Translations under genes and position numbers: made by a program | In this document: piece after piece, positions 7,148 to 14,493 of the stretch | Position numbering within the stretch: position 1 is the stretch's first letter | Layout: every line of letters begins with the position of its first letter | Assembly (NCBI GenBank): GCA_030690245.1 | Contig: JAUYGW010000128.1 | Coordinates: 1-24,530, forward strand | From: Gallionella sp. | GTDB lineage: Bacteria; Pseudomonadota; Gammaproteobacteria; Burkholderiales; Gallionellaceae | Length of the DNA: 24,530 nucleotides | Direction: 5' to 3' | The notes under the pieces: model-generated | Databases searched by the model: none | Seen by the model: the letters and a program-made list of their open reading frames with translations, nothing else | Told to the model about the DNA's origin: nothing

Positions 7148-8606
7148 CCTGAAAAAAGCACTTCACCACGAAGATGGCTCGGCAGCCGATTTGCCGTCGC
7201 CACGCTATTCGCAGAACAATCTGGCATTCAAGGGTGAATCCTCCGCTGTTCTTCGCGCGCTTCGTGTTCTTCGTGGTTTAGTTTTCGTTAAATCTGTCGT
7301 TGCTACAGCGCTGTGCTGCGTTGCGACGGCCGCCTTGGCCACCCCCGACATCCAGCACTGGCAGAGCGCCAGCGGCGCGAAGGTGCTGTTCGTGGAAAAC
7401 CATGACATCCCGATGCTGGACGTGTCGGTGAGCCTTCCGGCGGGCAGCAGTTTCGATGCCGCCGACAAGTCCGGTTTGGCGGGCCTGACCCATCACCTGC
7501 TGGATCTGGGCGCGGAAGGATTGAGCGAGGACGACATCGCGCGCGGCATGGCGGACATCGGCGCGCAATTCGGCGGCGGCTTCGATCCGGATCGGGCCAG
7601 CATGTCGTTGCGCACCCTGAGCAGCGCGGCGGAACGCGACAAGGCATTGGACATCATGGCGCGCGTGCTGCAGCGGCCGCTGTTCCCCGAGGCGATCCTG
7701 GCGCGCGAAAAGGCGCGCGTGATCGCCGCGCTGAAAGAGGCCGAGACCAAGCCGGAAAGCATTGCCGACAAGGCTTTTCACAAGGCGGTGTTCGGTGCGC
7801 ACCCTTATGCGCTGCCGGTTTACGGCGAAGTCGCCAGCGTGGAGAAGATCAGCGTGCAAGATCTCTCCAACTTCTATCGCGCGCACTACCGCGCCGGCGG
7901 CGCGGTAGTGGCCCTGATGGGTGACATCTCACGGCTCGAAGCAGAGGCGATCGCGGAACAGTTGACGGCGCAACTGCCGGCGGGCCCGCCGCCCGCCGCG
8001 CTGCCCGCCGTGGCGATGCAGATCCCCGCGAGCGAGCAGCGCATCGCCCACCCCGCGAGCCAGAGCCACATCCTGGCCGGCGCGCCGGGCATGGCGCGCA
8101 ACGACCCGGATTATTTCCCGCTGTATGTCGGCAACCATATCCTCGGCGGCGGCGGTTTCGTGTCGCGCCTGATGAACGAGGTGCGCGAGAAACGCGGCCT
8201 GGCCTACAGCGTCTACAGCTACTTCATGCCATTGAAGCAGCCGGGGGCGTTCCAGATCGGCCTGCAAACCAAGAAAGAGCAGGCCGACGAGGCGCTGCAA
8301 CTGGTGCGCAATACGCTCGCGGAATTCATCGCCAAAGGGCCGGCCAAAAAGGAGCTGCTGGCCGCCAAGCAGAACATCATCGGCGGCTTTCCGCTGCGCA
8401 TCGACAGCAACCGCAAGATACTCGATTACCTGAGCATCATCGGCTTCTACGACTTGCCGCTGACCTATCTGGACGATTTCACGCGCAGGGTCGAGCAGGT
8501 CACGGTCGCACAAATCCGCGACGCGTTCGCGCGCCACATCAACCCGCAGGCGATGGCGACGGTGATTGTCGGCGCGCCGCAAGAAAAAACAGAACAGGCG
8601 AAATAA
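7137..8606 (+). CDS. M16-family peptidase-like protein, non-catalytic partner
   Basis: This 489-residue product has the M16 fold, but the zinc motif is lost: HxxEH is replaced around residues 119-123 by H-H-L-L-D (GLTHHLLDLG). It keeps the Arg/Tyr substrate-binding signature of partner subunits in EKRGLAYSVYSYF. It therefore probably pairs with the upstream enzyme to close the reaction chamber. The ATG at 7137 has a strong AAGGAG six bases upstream inside the previous gene. Unusually, the hydrophobic signal sequence begins only at about residue 49 (VFVKSVVATALCCVATAALA). The roughly 40 residues before it come from a palindromic repeat (see 7165-7277). A start inside the repeat is an alternative, but no good one is seen. 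Confidence 0.9.
   Translation: MPISLKKALHHEDGSAADLPSPRYSQNNLAFKGESSAVLRALRVLRGLVFVKSVVATALCCVATAALATPDIQHWQSASGAKVLFVENHDIPMLDVSVSLPAGSSFDAADKSGLAGLTHHLLDLGAEGLSEDDIARGMADIGAQFGGGFDPDRASMSLRTLSSAAERDKALDIMARVLQRPLFPEAILAREKARVIAALKEAETKPESIADKAFHKAVFGAHPYALPVYGEVASVEKISVQDLSNFYRAHYRAGGAVVALMGDISRLEAEAIAEQLTAQLPAGPPPAALPAVAMQIPASEQRIAHPASQSHILAGAPGMARNDPDYFPLYVGNHILGGGGFVSRLMNEVREKRGLAYSVYSYFMPLKQPGAFQIGLQTKKEQADEALQLVRNTLAEFIAKGPAKKELLAAKQNIIGGFPLRIDSNRKILDYLSIIGFYDLPLTYLDDFTRRVEQVTVAQIRDAFARHINPQAMATVIVGAPQEKTEQAK
7165..7277. repeat. interspersed repeat inserted in frame at the 5' end of a CDS
   Basis: ACCACGAAGA (7165-7174) and TCTTCGTGGT (7268-7277) are exact 10-base inverted repeats bounding about 93 bases. 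The right side reads CTTCGTGTTCTTCGTGG, a word typical of dispersed bacterial repeats. The element lies between the first eight codons and the signal peptide of the second M16 gene and keeps the frame open. Confidence 0.6.
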
Positions 8607-8623
8607 ATCCGGAAAAGTATTTT

Positions 8624-8706
8624 AGCCACGGATGAACACGGATTTACAGATAAGAAGCATTACACGGCTCATGGAATATCCGTGGTTATCCGTGTTAATC
8701 CGTGGC
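8624..8706. repeat. interspersed inverted repeat, ACACGGAT family, copy 2
   Basis: The left arm (8625-8652) contains GCCACGGATGAACACGGAT. The right arm (8677-8706) contains TTATCCGTGTTAATCCGTGG. Together they form a long imperfect hairpin in the gap between the second M16 gene and rsmD. It matches the arms of the element at 4513-4671. Confidence 0.78.
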
Positions 8707-8712
8707 TGATTT

Positions 8713-8727
8713 AAGGAGTTTAAAATA
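8713..8727 (+). promoter_or_regulatory. Shine-Dalgarno of rsmD, spaced for an ATA codon
   Basis: AAGGAG at 8713-8718 lies six bases before an in-frame ATA (8725-8727) but 15 bases before the GTG at 8734. Starting at ATA would give M-N-K-V-R-I-I-G-G, a better match to the N-termini of RsmD proteins as I recall them. Confidence 0.5.
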
Positions 8728-8733
8728 AATAAG

Positions 8734-9267
8734 GTGCGCATCATTGGCGGCGACCTGCGCCGCCGCGTGATCAGTTTTCCCGATGCCGAGGGCCTGCGCC
8801 CCACGCCGGATCGCGTGCGCGAGACGCTGTTCAACTGGCTGGGGCAGACGCTCTACGGGCGGACCTGCCTGGATCTGTTCGCCGGCAGCGGCGCGCTGGG
8901 GTTCGAGGCCGCTTCGCGCGGCGCGGAGCGGGTGGTGATGGTGGAGCAAAATCCCGCAGTTTTTCGCGCCCTGCAGGACAACATTGCAAAATTGGCTTGC
9001 GCTAACGTTTTCGCATATCGCCAAGATGGGTTAGAATTCGCCAGCCGCGATAAGCAACGGTATGACGTGATTTTTCTGGACCCGCCGTTTCAGAGCGATT
9101 ACCTGCCAAGACTGCTGGAAATCCTGCCGCAACGCCTGAACATAAACGGCATGCTGTATGCCGAATCAGGCGCTGCGTTCGATGTCCCGCCGCCTTGGCA
9201 GGCAATCAAATCGGGCAAGGCGGGGCAGGTGCATTATCAATTACTGGGCATTCCCGTAAACGACTAG
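8734..9267 (+). CDS. rsmD: 16S rRNA (guanine(966)-N(2))-methyltransferase RsmD
   Basis: RsmD methylates N2 of G966 in 16S rRNA of the assembled small subunit, using S-adenosylmethionine. The 177-residue protein (from GTG 8734) begins with the family RIIGG block, followed by [16 protein letters not shown]. The SAM-binding motif [13 protein letters not shown] is at about 47-59, and the catalytic DPPF tetrad at 116-119 (DVIFLDPPF). The translation start is uncertain, because the Shine-Dalgarno points to an ATA three codons upstream (8725). It follows the M16 pair after 127 bases containing a repeat and is followed by coaD after 11 bases. The rsmD-coaD pairing is widely conserved. Confidence 0.95.
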   Translation: MRIIGGDLRRRVISFPDAEGLRPTPDRVRETLFNWLGQTLYGRTCLDLFAGSGALGFEAASRGAERVVMVEQNPAVFRALQDNIAKLACANVFAYRQDGLEFASRDKQRYDVIFLDPPFQSDYLPRLLEILPQRLNINGMLYAESGAAFDVPPPWQAIKSGKAGQVHYQLLGIPVND

Positions 9268-9278
9268 AGTGGCCGCAA

Positions 9279-9749
9279 ATGATTAAAGTGGTTTATCCGG
9301 GGACTTTCGACCCCATCACGCGCGGGCATGAAGACGTGGTGCGGCGTGCCGCCGGATTGTTCGGCGAAGTCATCGTGGCGGTGGCGGAAAGCCGCACACA
9401 GACCCTGTTCACGCTGGATGAACGCGTGGATATGGCGCGTGCAGTGTTCGCGGATTTTGCCAACGTGCGCGTGGTAGTCTTCAACGGCTTGCTGATGAGC
9501 TTCGTGCAGGCACAGGATTCGCGCGTGGTGTTGCGCGGATTGCGCGCGGTGTCGGATTTCGAATACGAGTTTCAATTGGCCGGGATGAACCGCAATCTGT
9601 ATCCCGAAATGGAAACGCTATTCCTGACGCCGGCGGAGCAATATACCTTCATCTCGGCCACCATGGTGCGCGAGGTGGCGCGCTTCGGCGGCGATGTCGG
9701 CAAGTTCGTTTCACCCCTGGTGGCGGCAAGGTTGCAGCAGAAATATTAA
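9279..9749 (+). CDS. coaD: phosphopantetheine adenylyltransferase CoaD
   Basis: CoaD transfers AMP from ATP to 4'-phosphopantetheine to give dephospho-CoA, the penultimate step of coenzyme A synthesis. The ATG at 9279 gives the standard start [20 protein letters not shown] and 156 residues, normal for the family. The nucleotidyltransferase motif TRGH is at 14-17 (His17 is the catalytic position). The second ATP-binding motif appears as [17 protein letters not shown], where most homologues have ISSTx[25 protein letters not shown] is the substrate-binding block. It begins 11 bases after rsmD and probably shares its transcript. Confidence 0.97.
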   Translation: MIKVVYPGTFDPITRGHEDVVRRAAGLFGEVIVAVAESRTQTLFTLDERVDMARAVFADFANVRVVVFNGLLMSFVQAQDSRVVLRGLRAVSDFEYEFQLAGMNRNLYPEMETLFLTPAEQYTFISATMVREVARFGGDVGKFVSPLVAARLQQKY

Positions 9750-9771
9750 ATTGATTTACCATTTAACCTAG

Positions 9772-10035
<264 letters not shown>

Positions 10036-10053
10036 GCATTACCCGGCAAGCGA

Positions 10054-10091
10054 AAAGGCCGCACAGTCAAACTGTGCGGCCTTTGTTTTTT
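10054..10091 (+). terminator. rho-independent terminator after the ferredoxin gene
   Basis: AAAGGCCGCACAGT (10054-10067) pairs perfectly with ACTGTGCGGCCTTT (10071-10084) around a CAA loop, followed by a T-rich tail (GTTTTTTG). This is a strong intrinsic terminator 18 bases after the stop. Confidence 0.95.
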
Positions 10092-10125
10092 GTCGATACC
10101 AAATGGCCGCTGCGCAAGGTTGTCC

Positions 10126-10449
10126 TTATTCCGGGCGACCCGCGAATTGAATCGGTGCCGGCAAGCGCTTGGGTGATTTGACCCTGATCTGCTTGTTCAC
10201 GTTCTTTTCGCCGAACACTACCTGGATCGCGTCTGGCGGCACATCGAATACGCCCGCCAGATAGCGCATCATGTGCGCGGTAGCGCCGCCCAGACGCGGA
10301 ACAGCGGTGGCATACACTTCGAGCTGATGGCCGACGACTTTGCCGATGGCATCACGCTTCGCATTGGGGCGCCCCAGAATGTTGAGCACCAGCGTGTCAT
10401 CTTCCCAGTGGTAGAACGGCTCGGATTTTTTGGAATCAAACAGCTGCAT
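10126..10449 (-). CDS. DUF167 (YggU-family) protein
   Basis: This 107-residue protein has the DUF167 fold. Family members are widespread and small, and their function is unknown. The domain runs from about residue 10 (FYHWEDDTLVLNILGRPNAK) through ATAVPRLGGATAHMMRYLAGVFDVPPDAIQVVFGEKNVNKQIRVKSP. Canonical members have APPVEGKAN where this one has AVPRLGGAT, a divergent version of the central loop. The ATG at 10449 (MQLFDSKKSEP) is the best start. The longer frame to 10533 runs into the palindromic repeat at 10493-10545 and is not credible. No good Shine-Dalgarno is seen. It may follow the broken phosphoesterase gene as a leftover of an operon. Confidence 0.82.
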   Translation of the reverse strand: MQLFDSKKSEPFYHWEDDTLVLNILGRPNAKRDAIGKVVGHQLEVYATAVPRLGGATAHMMRYLAGVFDVPPDAIQVVFGEKNVNKQIRVKSPKRLPAPIQFAGRPE

Positions 10450-10492
10450 GATTAGTTTGAATTTGTCCGGAAAACTTTTGGCCGGGCACCCG

Positions 10493-10545
10493 TAGGAGCG
10501 GGCCATGCCCGCGAACCACTTGATCGCGGGCATGGCCCGCTCCTA
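10493..10545. repeat. REP-like palindromic element
   Basis: TAGGAGCGGGCCATGCCCGC (from 10493, arm to 10514) and its exact reverse complement (10524-10545) flank a nine-base loop, giving 22-base perfect arms. The sequence style matches REP-like extragenic palindromes of many Proteobacteria. Its right end contains the TAG stop of the phosphoesterase gene. Confidence 0.9.
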
Positions 10546-11367
10546 GCGTTTCTTCCAGACACCCTTGATCGCTTCCGCATCGCGCGCCGCGCCCGGCGCG
10601 GGCAAGCCGTAGAAATCGAGCAGAGTGCGCAGCACATTGTAGTGATCGATGCGCTGATCGCTATACCCCGTCTTCACCATCGGCCCCACCAGTATCGTCA
10701 CGACGCGATTGCCCTCGTTGAAATCGTCCTCATCCCAGGTGAGAATCAACAGACTGTTGTGCCTGAACACCCAATCCACATAAGGCGCAATGCGCGTCTT
10801 CAGCCAGCCGTCCGCCGTAGAAAAACTGCCGTCGTGCATGTCGTGATTTTGGTATGGCATCACAAAAGACACGGTAGGCAGCCGGGAAAAATCCTGAGGA
10901 AAATCGGCAAAGCGTTGGTTCAACCCGGCGGACAAGCATGTGCCTTGCCAGTTGCTCAGCGGATTATGCTTGCGCTGATACGCGCCGAACGAGCAGTTCA
11001 AGTCGCCCGTTGCGGGCACCCCTCCGCGAAACTGGCGAAGCTCAAACCCGCATCCAGCAAGGTCGAGGCGGGGTTGCCGGTGTTGAAACTGTTCGGGCAG
11101 GCTTTGTTGGTGATGTCCTGCGTGGCGCCGGAAAACAGCGCCAGATAATTCGGCTGGCTCGGATGCGTGACGCCATAAGACTGCGTGAACAGCACGCCGC
11201 GCCAGCGCGTGGATGTACGAATTGCCGTTGCGCATATCCATGATCTGCGAATAGCCGCGATTTTCCATGATCACCACGATTACATGATCGGGACGCGGCA
11301 ACCACCCGGCGTGCGCGAGGTCGCATGCGCCGAGCAACAGCATGGTGGCGAACAGGGTGTATTTCAT
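10543..11367 (-). pseudogene. secreted phosphoesterase (acid phosphatase / phospholipase C superfamily), two frameshifts
   Basis: The gene begins with a signal peptide (MKYTLFATMLLLGACDLAHA) and then HVIVVIMENRGYSQI, the metal-binding start of the PF04185 phosphoesterase family. The frame is open throughout, but the middle is nonsense. The true continuation (VLFTQSYGVTHPSQPNYLAL, up to SFASFAEG) lies in another frame. The reading shifts at about 11196 (one extra base or two missing) and shifts back at a G run at 11019-11022 (one base missing), resuming with ATGDLNCSFGAYQRKHNP and LILTWDEDDF near the C-terminus. The roughly 58 displaced codons contain no stop. Either the gene is recently broken or the assembly has two indels. 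The stop codon comes from the adjacent palindromic repeat. The substrate is unknown. Confidence 0.82.
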
Positions 11368-11418
11368 TTCGAGGTTGAATCAAGTGTGCAGACGCACAAG
11401 CTCTAGCATAAACGGAGG

Positions 11419-12249
11419 TCACTTCTGGCAGTGCTGGCAGTAGAAACTGGAGCGCTGGCCTTGCCTGATTTGCCGGATGGGCGCGCCGCAACGTCGGCAC
11501 GATTCGCCGCCGCGCCCGTACACCCAGTAGTGCTGCTGGAAGTAGCCGGGTTGCCCCGACGCATTCACGAAGTCGCGCAAGGTGCTGCCGCCCAAATCGA
11601 TCGCCTCGCTCAGGGTCGCGCGGATTTCTGCCACTAATTTTGCGCAGCGCGACAGGCTGAGTTTTCCGGCGGCGAGTTGCGGTTTGATGCCGGCGCGGAA
11701 CAACGCTTCGTTGGCGTAGATGTTGCCGACGCCGACCACGATATGGTTGTCCATGATGCATTGTTTTATCGCGATGCTGCGCCCGCGCGTGGCTTGATGG
11801 AGATAGCGCGCATCGAAGCCATCTTCTCCGAATTTATCGGGCAGCGGTTCCGGGCCGAGGGTGGCGAGCAGCGGGTGAGCATGCACATCGCCGCGCTGCC
11901 ACAGCACCGCGCCGAAGCGGCGCGGGTCGCGCAATCGCACCAGCGTGCCGTTGCTTAGCACCAGATCGAAGTGGTCGTGTTTTTCCGGCGGCGTGCCCGC
12001 AGGCAGGATGCGCAGGCTGCCGGACATGCCGAGGTGCAGGATCAGCGTGCCGTGGTCGAATTCAACCAGCAGATATTTGCCGCGCCGCTTGAGCGCGCGG
12101 ATGATCTGTCCGCGCAACAACAAGGGCAGGTTTTCCGGGATCGGCCAACGCAGCCTGGGGTCGCGTATGACAGCATCCGCAACGGCCAGGCAGATGAGAT
12201 GCGCGGCGAGACCGCGCCGCGTGATTTCTACTTCGGGTAGTTCGGGCAT
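11419..12249 (-). CDS. mutM: formamidopyrimidine-DNA glycosylase MutM (Fpg)
   Basis: MutM removes oxidised purines such as 8-oxoguanine and then cuts the strand by beta/delta elimination. The 276-residue protein starts [13 protein letters not shown]; after Met removal the catalytic proline is residue 1 and Glu2 follows. The conserved lysine is K58 in [29 protein letters not shown] matches the helix-two-turns-helix region. A C-terminal zinc finger is complete: C251-x2-C254-x16-C271-x2-C274. All active-site parts are present. It is 48 bases downstream of the GldG-like gene, and that gap is filled almost entirely by a palindromic repeat that also forms its ribosome-binding region. Confidence 0.97.
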   Translation of the reverse strand: MPELPEVEITRRGLAAHLICLAVADAVIRDPRLRWPIPENLPLLLRGQIIRALKRRGKYLLVEFDHGTLILHLGMSGSLRILPAGTPPEKHDHFDLVLSNGTLVRLRDPRRFGAVLWQRGDVHAHPLLATLGPEPLPDKFGEDGFDARYLHQATRGRSIAIKQCIMDNHIVVGVGNIYANEALFRAGIKPQLAAGKLSLSRCAKLVAEIRATLSEAIDLGGSTLRDFVNASGQPGYFQQHYWVYGRGGESCRRCGAPIRQIRQGQRSSFYCQHCQK

Positions 12250-12290
12250 CCCCTCTCCCCTAGCCCCTCTCCCGCATGCGGGAGAGGGGA
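12250..12290. repeat. GGGAGAGGGG-family palindromic repeat, copy 1, at the mutM start
   Basis: The core at 12264-12289 is a perfect 26-base palindrome (CCCCTCTCCCGCA and its reverse complement). A CCCTCTCCCC extension runs up to the base before the mutM ATG. On the mutM strand the sequence directly before ATG is GGGGAGAGGGG. Copy 2 (13671-13710) is in the opposite orientation. Confidence 0.88.
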
Positions 12291-12297
12291 ACCAATT

Positions 12298-13746
12298 TTA
12301 GGCGCGGCGGCGTTTCCACCAGATATAGACTCCTACCCCCGCCAGCAGCATCGGCAAGCCGAACAGGAAGCTGATGCCGATGGCGGTGAGCTGCGTCTTG
12401 TTCAGGGTCAGATTGCTGTCCTTCGCGGCGCGCGGCTGCAGGGTGATGAGATGTTCTTCGCCGGCCAGCCAGTTCACCATGTTCACGCCCAGATCCACGT
12501 TGCCGCCGTTGCCGGCGAAGCTGTTGGCGAGGAACGCGCCGTTGCCGACCACCACGATGCGCTGTTCGCGGTCGTTGATGTTGCGCTGCAATGCGGCCGC
12601 GATGATGGCGGGGCCGGGGGTATCGTGCTGTTTGTCGAAGCGCGGCTTCGCGCCTGTGGTGTTGAAACTGGACGCGTTGCGGCTCACCCAGCCGCGCGCG
12701 GCGACCTCCACCAGCACGCTGTGCTGCCAGTCCGGGTTTTCGTTCCAAGTCAGCGGGCGCGCGGACGGAAAGGCGGTGATCAGGTTGAAATTGCGCGTGA
12801 TCGCGTGCGGCGGATAGACGGCGCCCAGCGCCCAGGTCGCGGGTGCGTTCATCCCGCTGGCAGCCGGGTCGATCACGGTGCCGGGCGGCAGCAGCAGGTC
12901 GAGTTTCTCGGCGAGGCGCTCCAGCCCGTGCAGCGGTCCGGCATCCACCAGCCAGAGCAGGTTGCCGCCGCGCTCGACATAGCGCAGCAGCTTGTCCACT
13001 TCGCCCGGCATCAGATCGAGCTGCGGCTGGGTAATCACCAATACGCTGGCATTGCCGGGCACTTCCTGCGCCAGCGCCAGATTCAGGCCGCCGATGCGGA
13101 AGCCGTTCTGCTTGAGTTTCGCGCCGAACGGCTCGCCCAAATCGTGGTTGGCGATACCGTCCAGTTTGCGCTCGCCGTGCCCGTCCAGATACATCACCGT
13201 CTGGTCGCGCGTGTGCGCCAGGCGCAGCAGGGTGCTGGTGAGAATGGGCTCGTTGAGCTGGGTAAGGTGCTCGCTGCGCCCGGCGTATTCGACCACCATC
13301 TCGCCGTTGAGCTGGACGCGCGCCGCGCGGGCTTTTTCGGGCTCTTTCTCCGGATCGATAAACACCAGTTGTATGTCGGGCTTGTAACGCTGGTAGAGCG
13401 ACATGAAGTTGCGGATGATCTTGCGGATGTCGCCGAGGCGCGTATCCTGTTCGGTGGCATATACCGTGATGTTGACGGGGCCGCCCAGTTGCGTGAGCAC
13501 TTCCACGCTGGCGGGTTCCAGGCTGTTGCTGGCATTGTGCGTGATGTCGCGCTGCACATGATAGCGCGTGGCGAGATAGCCCAGGCCCGACGCGATGCCC
13601 AGCAACAGCAGCACGAACAGCAGGTTGCGCAACACCGGCTTAATGTGAAATTCGCGCAGCGATTCGTTTGCCCCCTCGCCCGCTTGCGGGAGAGGGTTGG
13701 GGAGAGGGGAACGGGCTCGCCCGTTGGTGAAAAATTTACGCAGCAT
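12298..13746 (-). CDS. GldG-like auxiliary protein of an ABC system
   Basis: The 482-residue product matches the auxiliary component family (ABC_transp_aux, GldG-like) found beside ATPase and permease genes of the gliding-motility-type ABC systems. It has one membrane helix near the N-terminus (about residues 38-58), a long extracytoplasmic domain (VNITVYATEQD, QLVFIDPEKEPEKA, VMYLDGHGERK, LLRYVERGGNLLWLVD), and a second helix at the C-terminus followed by KRRRA. The transported substrate is unknown; in non-gliding bacteria the role is unclear. Residues about 11-28 (RARSPLPNPLPQAGEGAN) are encoded by an inserted palindromic repeat. The gene starts three bases after the permease stop and is surely cotranscribed with it. 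Confidence 0.87.
   Translation of the reverse strand: MLRKFFTNGRARSPLPNPLPQAGEGANESLREFHIKPVLRNLLFVLLLLGIASGLGYLATRYHVQRDITHNASNSLEPASVEVLTQLGGPVNITVYATEQDTRLGDIRKIIRNFMSLYQRYKPDIQLVFIDPEKEPEKARAARVQLNGEMVVEYAGRSEHLTQLNEPILTSTLLRLAHTRDQTVMYLDGHGERKLDGIANHDLGEPFGAKLKQNGFRIGGLNLALAQEVPGNASVLVITQPQLDLMPGEVDKLLRYVERGGNLLWLVDAGPLHGLERLAEKLDLLLPPGTVIDPAASGMNAPATWALGAVYPPHAITRNFNLITAFPSARPLTWNENPDWQHSVLVEVAARGWVSRNASSFNTTGAKPRFDKQHDTPGPAIIAAALQRNINDREQRIVVVGNGAFLANSFAGNGGNVDLGVNMVNWLAGEEHLITLQPRAAKDSNLTLNKTQLTAIGISFLFGLPMLLAGVGVYIWWKRRRA
13671..13710. repeat. GGGAGAGGGG-family palindromic repeat, copy 2, inside a CDS
   Basis: CCCTCGCCCGCTTGCGGGAG followed by AGGGTTGGGGAGAGGGGA has the same architecture as 12250-12290, in reverse orientation. 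It lies within the first 30 codons of the GldG-like gene. The encoded peptide SPLPNPLPQAGEG is a recognisable translation of this repeat family. Confidence 0.85.
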
Positions 13747-13749
13747 GGC

Positions 13750-14493
13750 TCACCCGTATATGCGGTTATTGTGGATGCGGCGCATCGCCAGCAGCAGGAA
13801 GAACGCGCTGAACAGCACGAAGAAGACCGCATCGCCGCTGTCCAGCAAACCGGCGTTGAAATTCTGGAAATGGTTGAGCGGCGAGATGAGATGCCAGGGC
13901 GAATCTTCCGCCGCCGTGCCGATGTCGGCCAGCCACAGCCCGACCAGCACCGCGAGTGCGCCGATCGCGGCGATGACCGGCTGGGTGGTGAGCGCGGAAA
14001 CATACAATCCCACCGCGACATAGCTGGCGGTGAGCAGCAGCAGGCCGAGCATATTGCTCAACAGCATGCCGTGATCGAGCGCGGTGCCGAACGCCAGGGT
14101 GTAGAGCATCAGCGGCAAGCCGGCCATCAGCGCGGCCAGAAAAATCAGCAAGCCGAAAAACTTGCCGAGCACGATGTGGCGGCTGGACAGCGGCGCCGAA
14201 AGCAGCAGCGTGAGCGTCTGGTTGCGGCGTTCTTCGGCGATCAGGCGCATGGTGAACATCGGCGCCAGCATCATCAGCAACAGCGCAGCCGTGTTGAACA
14301 GCGGGGCGGCGATCGTGATCGTCACGCCGGGCGGATTGGCGAGTTGCGCGAGCTGCGGCTGTATCTCCAGGAACGCATCGAGCCGCGCCAGAAAGAACCA
14401 CGCAAAAATGAATTGCAGCACGGCGAGCGCGAACCAGGTAGAGGGCATGGAAAACAGGCTGCGCAATTCGCGCAGGGCGAGCAGGCGGATCAT
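13750..14493 (-). CDS. ABC transporter permease, ABC-2 / GldF-like
   Basis: The 247-residue integral membrane protein has about six hydrophobic helices (for example around 18-38, 58-80, 106-130, 140-165, 173-193 and 222-240) and the ABC-2 permease motif MRLIAEERRNQTLTLLLSAPLSS in the loop after the second helix, which contacts the ATPase. The ATG at 14493 overlaps the ATPase stop as ATGA, and the next gene starts three bases after its stop, so the three are a tight operon. This permease type accompanies GldA-like ATPases and GldG-like auxiliary proteins. Export is the likely direction; the substrate is unknown. Confidence 0.92.
   Translation of the reverse strand: MIRLLALRELRSLFSMPSTWFALAVLQFIFAWFFLARLDAFLEIQPQLAQLANPPGVTITIAAPLFNTAALLLMMLAPMFTMRLIAEERRNQTLTLLLSAPLSSRHIVLGKFFGLLIFLAALMAGLPLMLYTLAFGTALDHGMLLSNMLGLLLLTASYVAVGLYVSALTTQPVIAAIGALAVLVGLWLADIGTAAEDSPWHLISPLNHFQNFNAGLLDSGDAVFFVLFSAFFLLLAMRRIHNNRIYG

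Noticed and set aside
10450..10533. Longer DUF167 start within the palindrome
   Set aside because: The added residues are a translation of the REP-like element and precede the family's conserved N-terminus.
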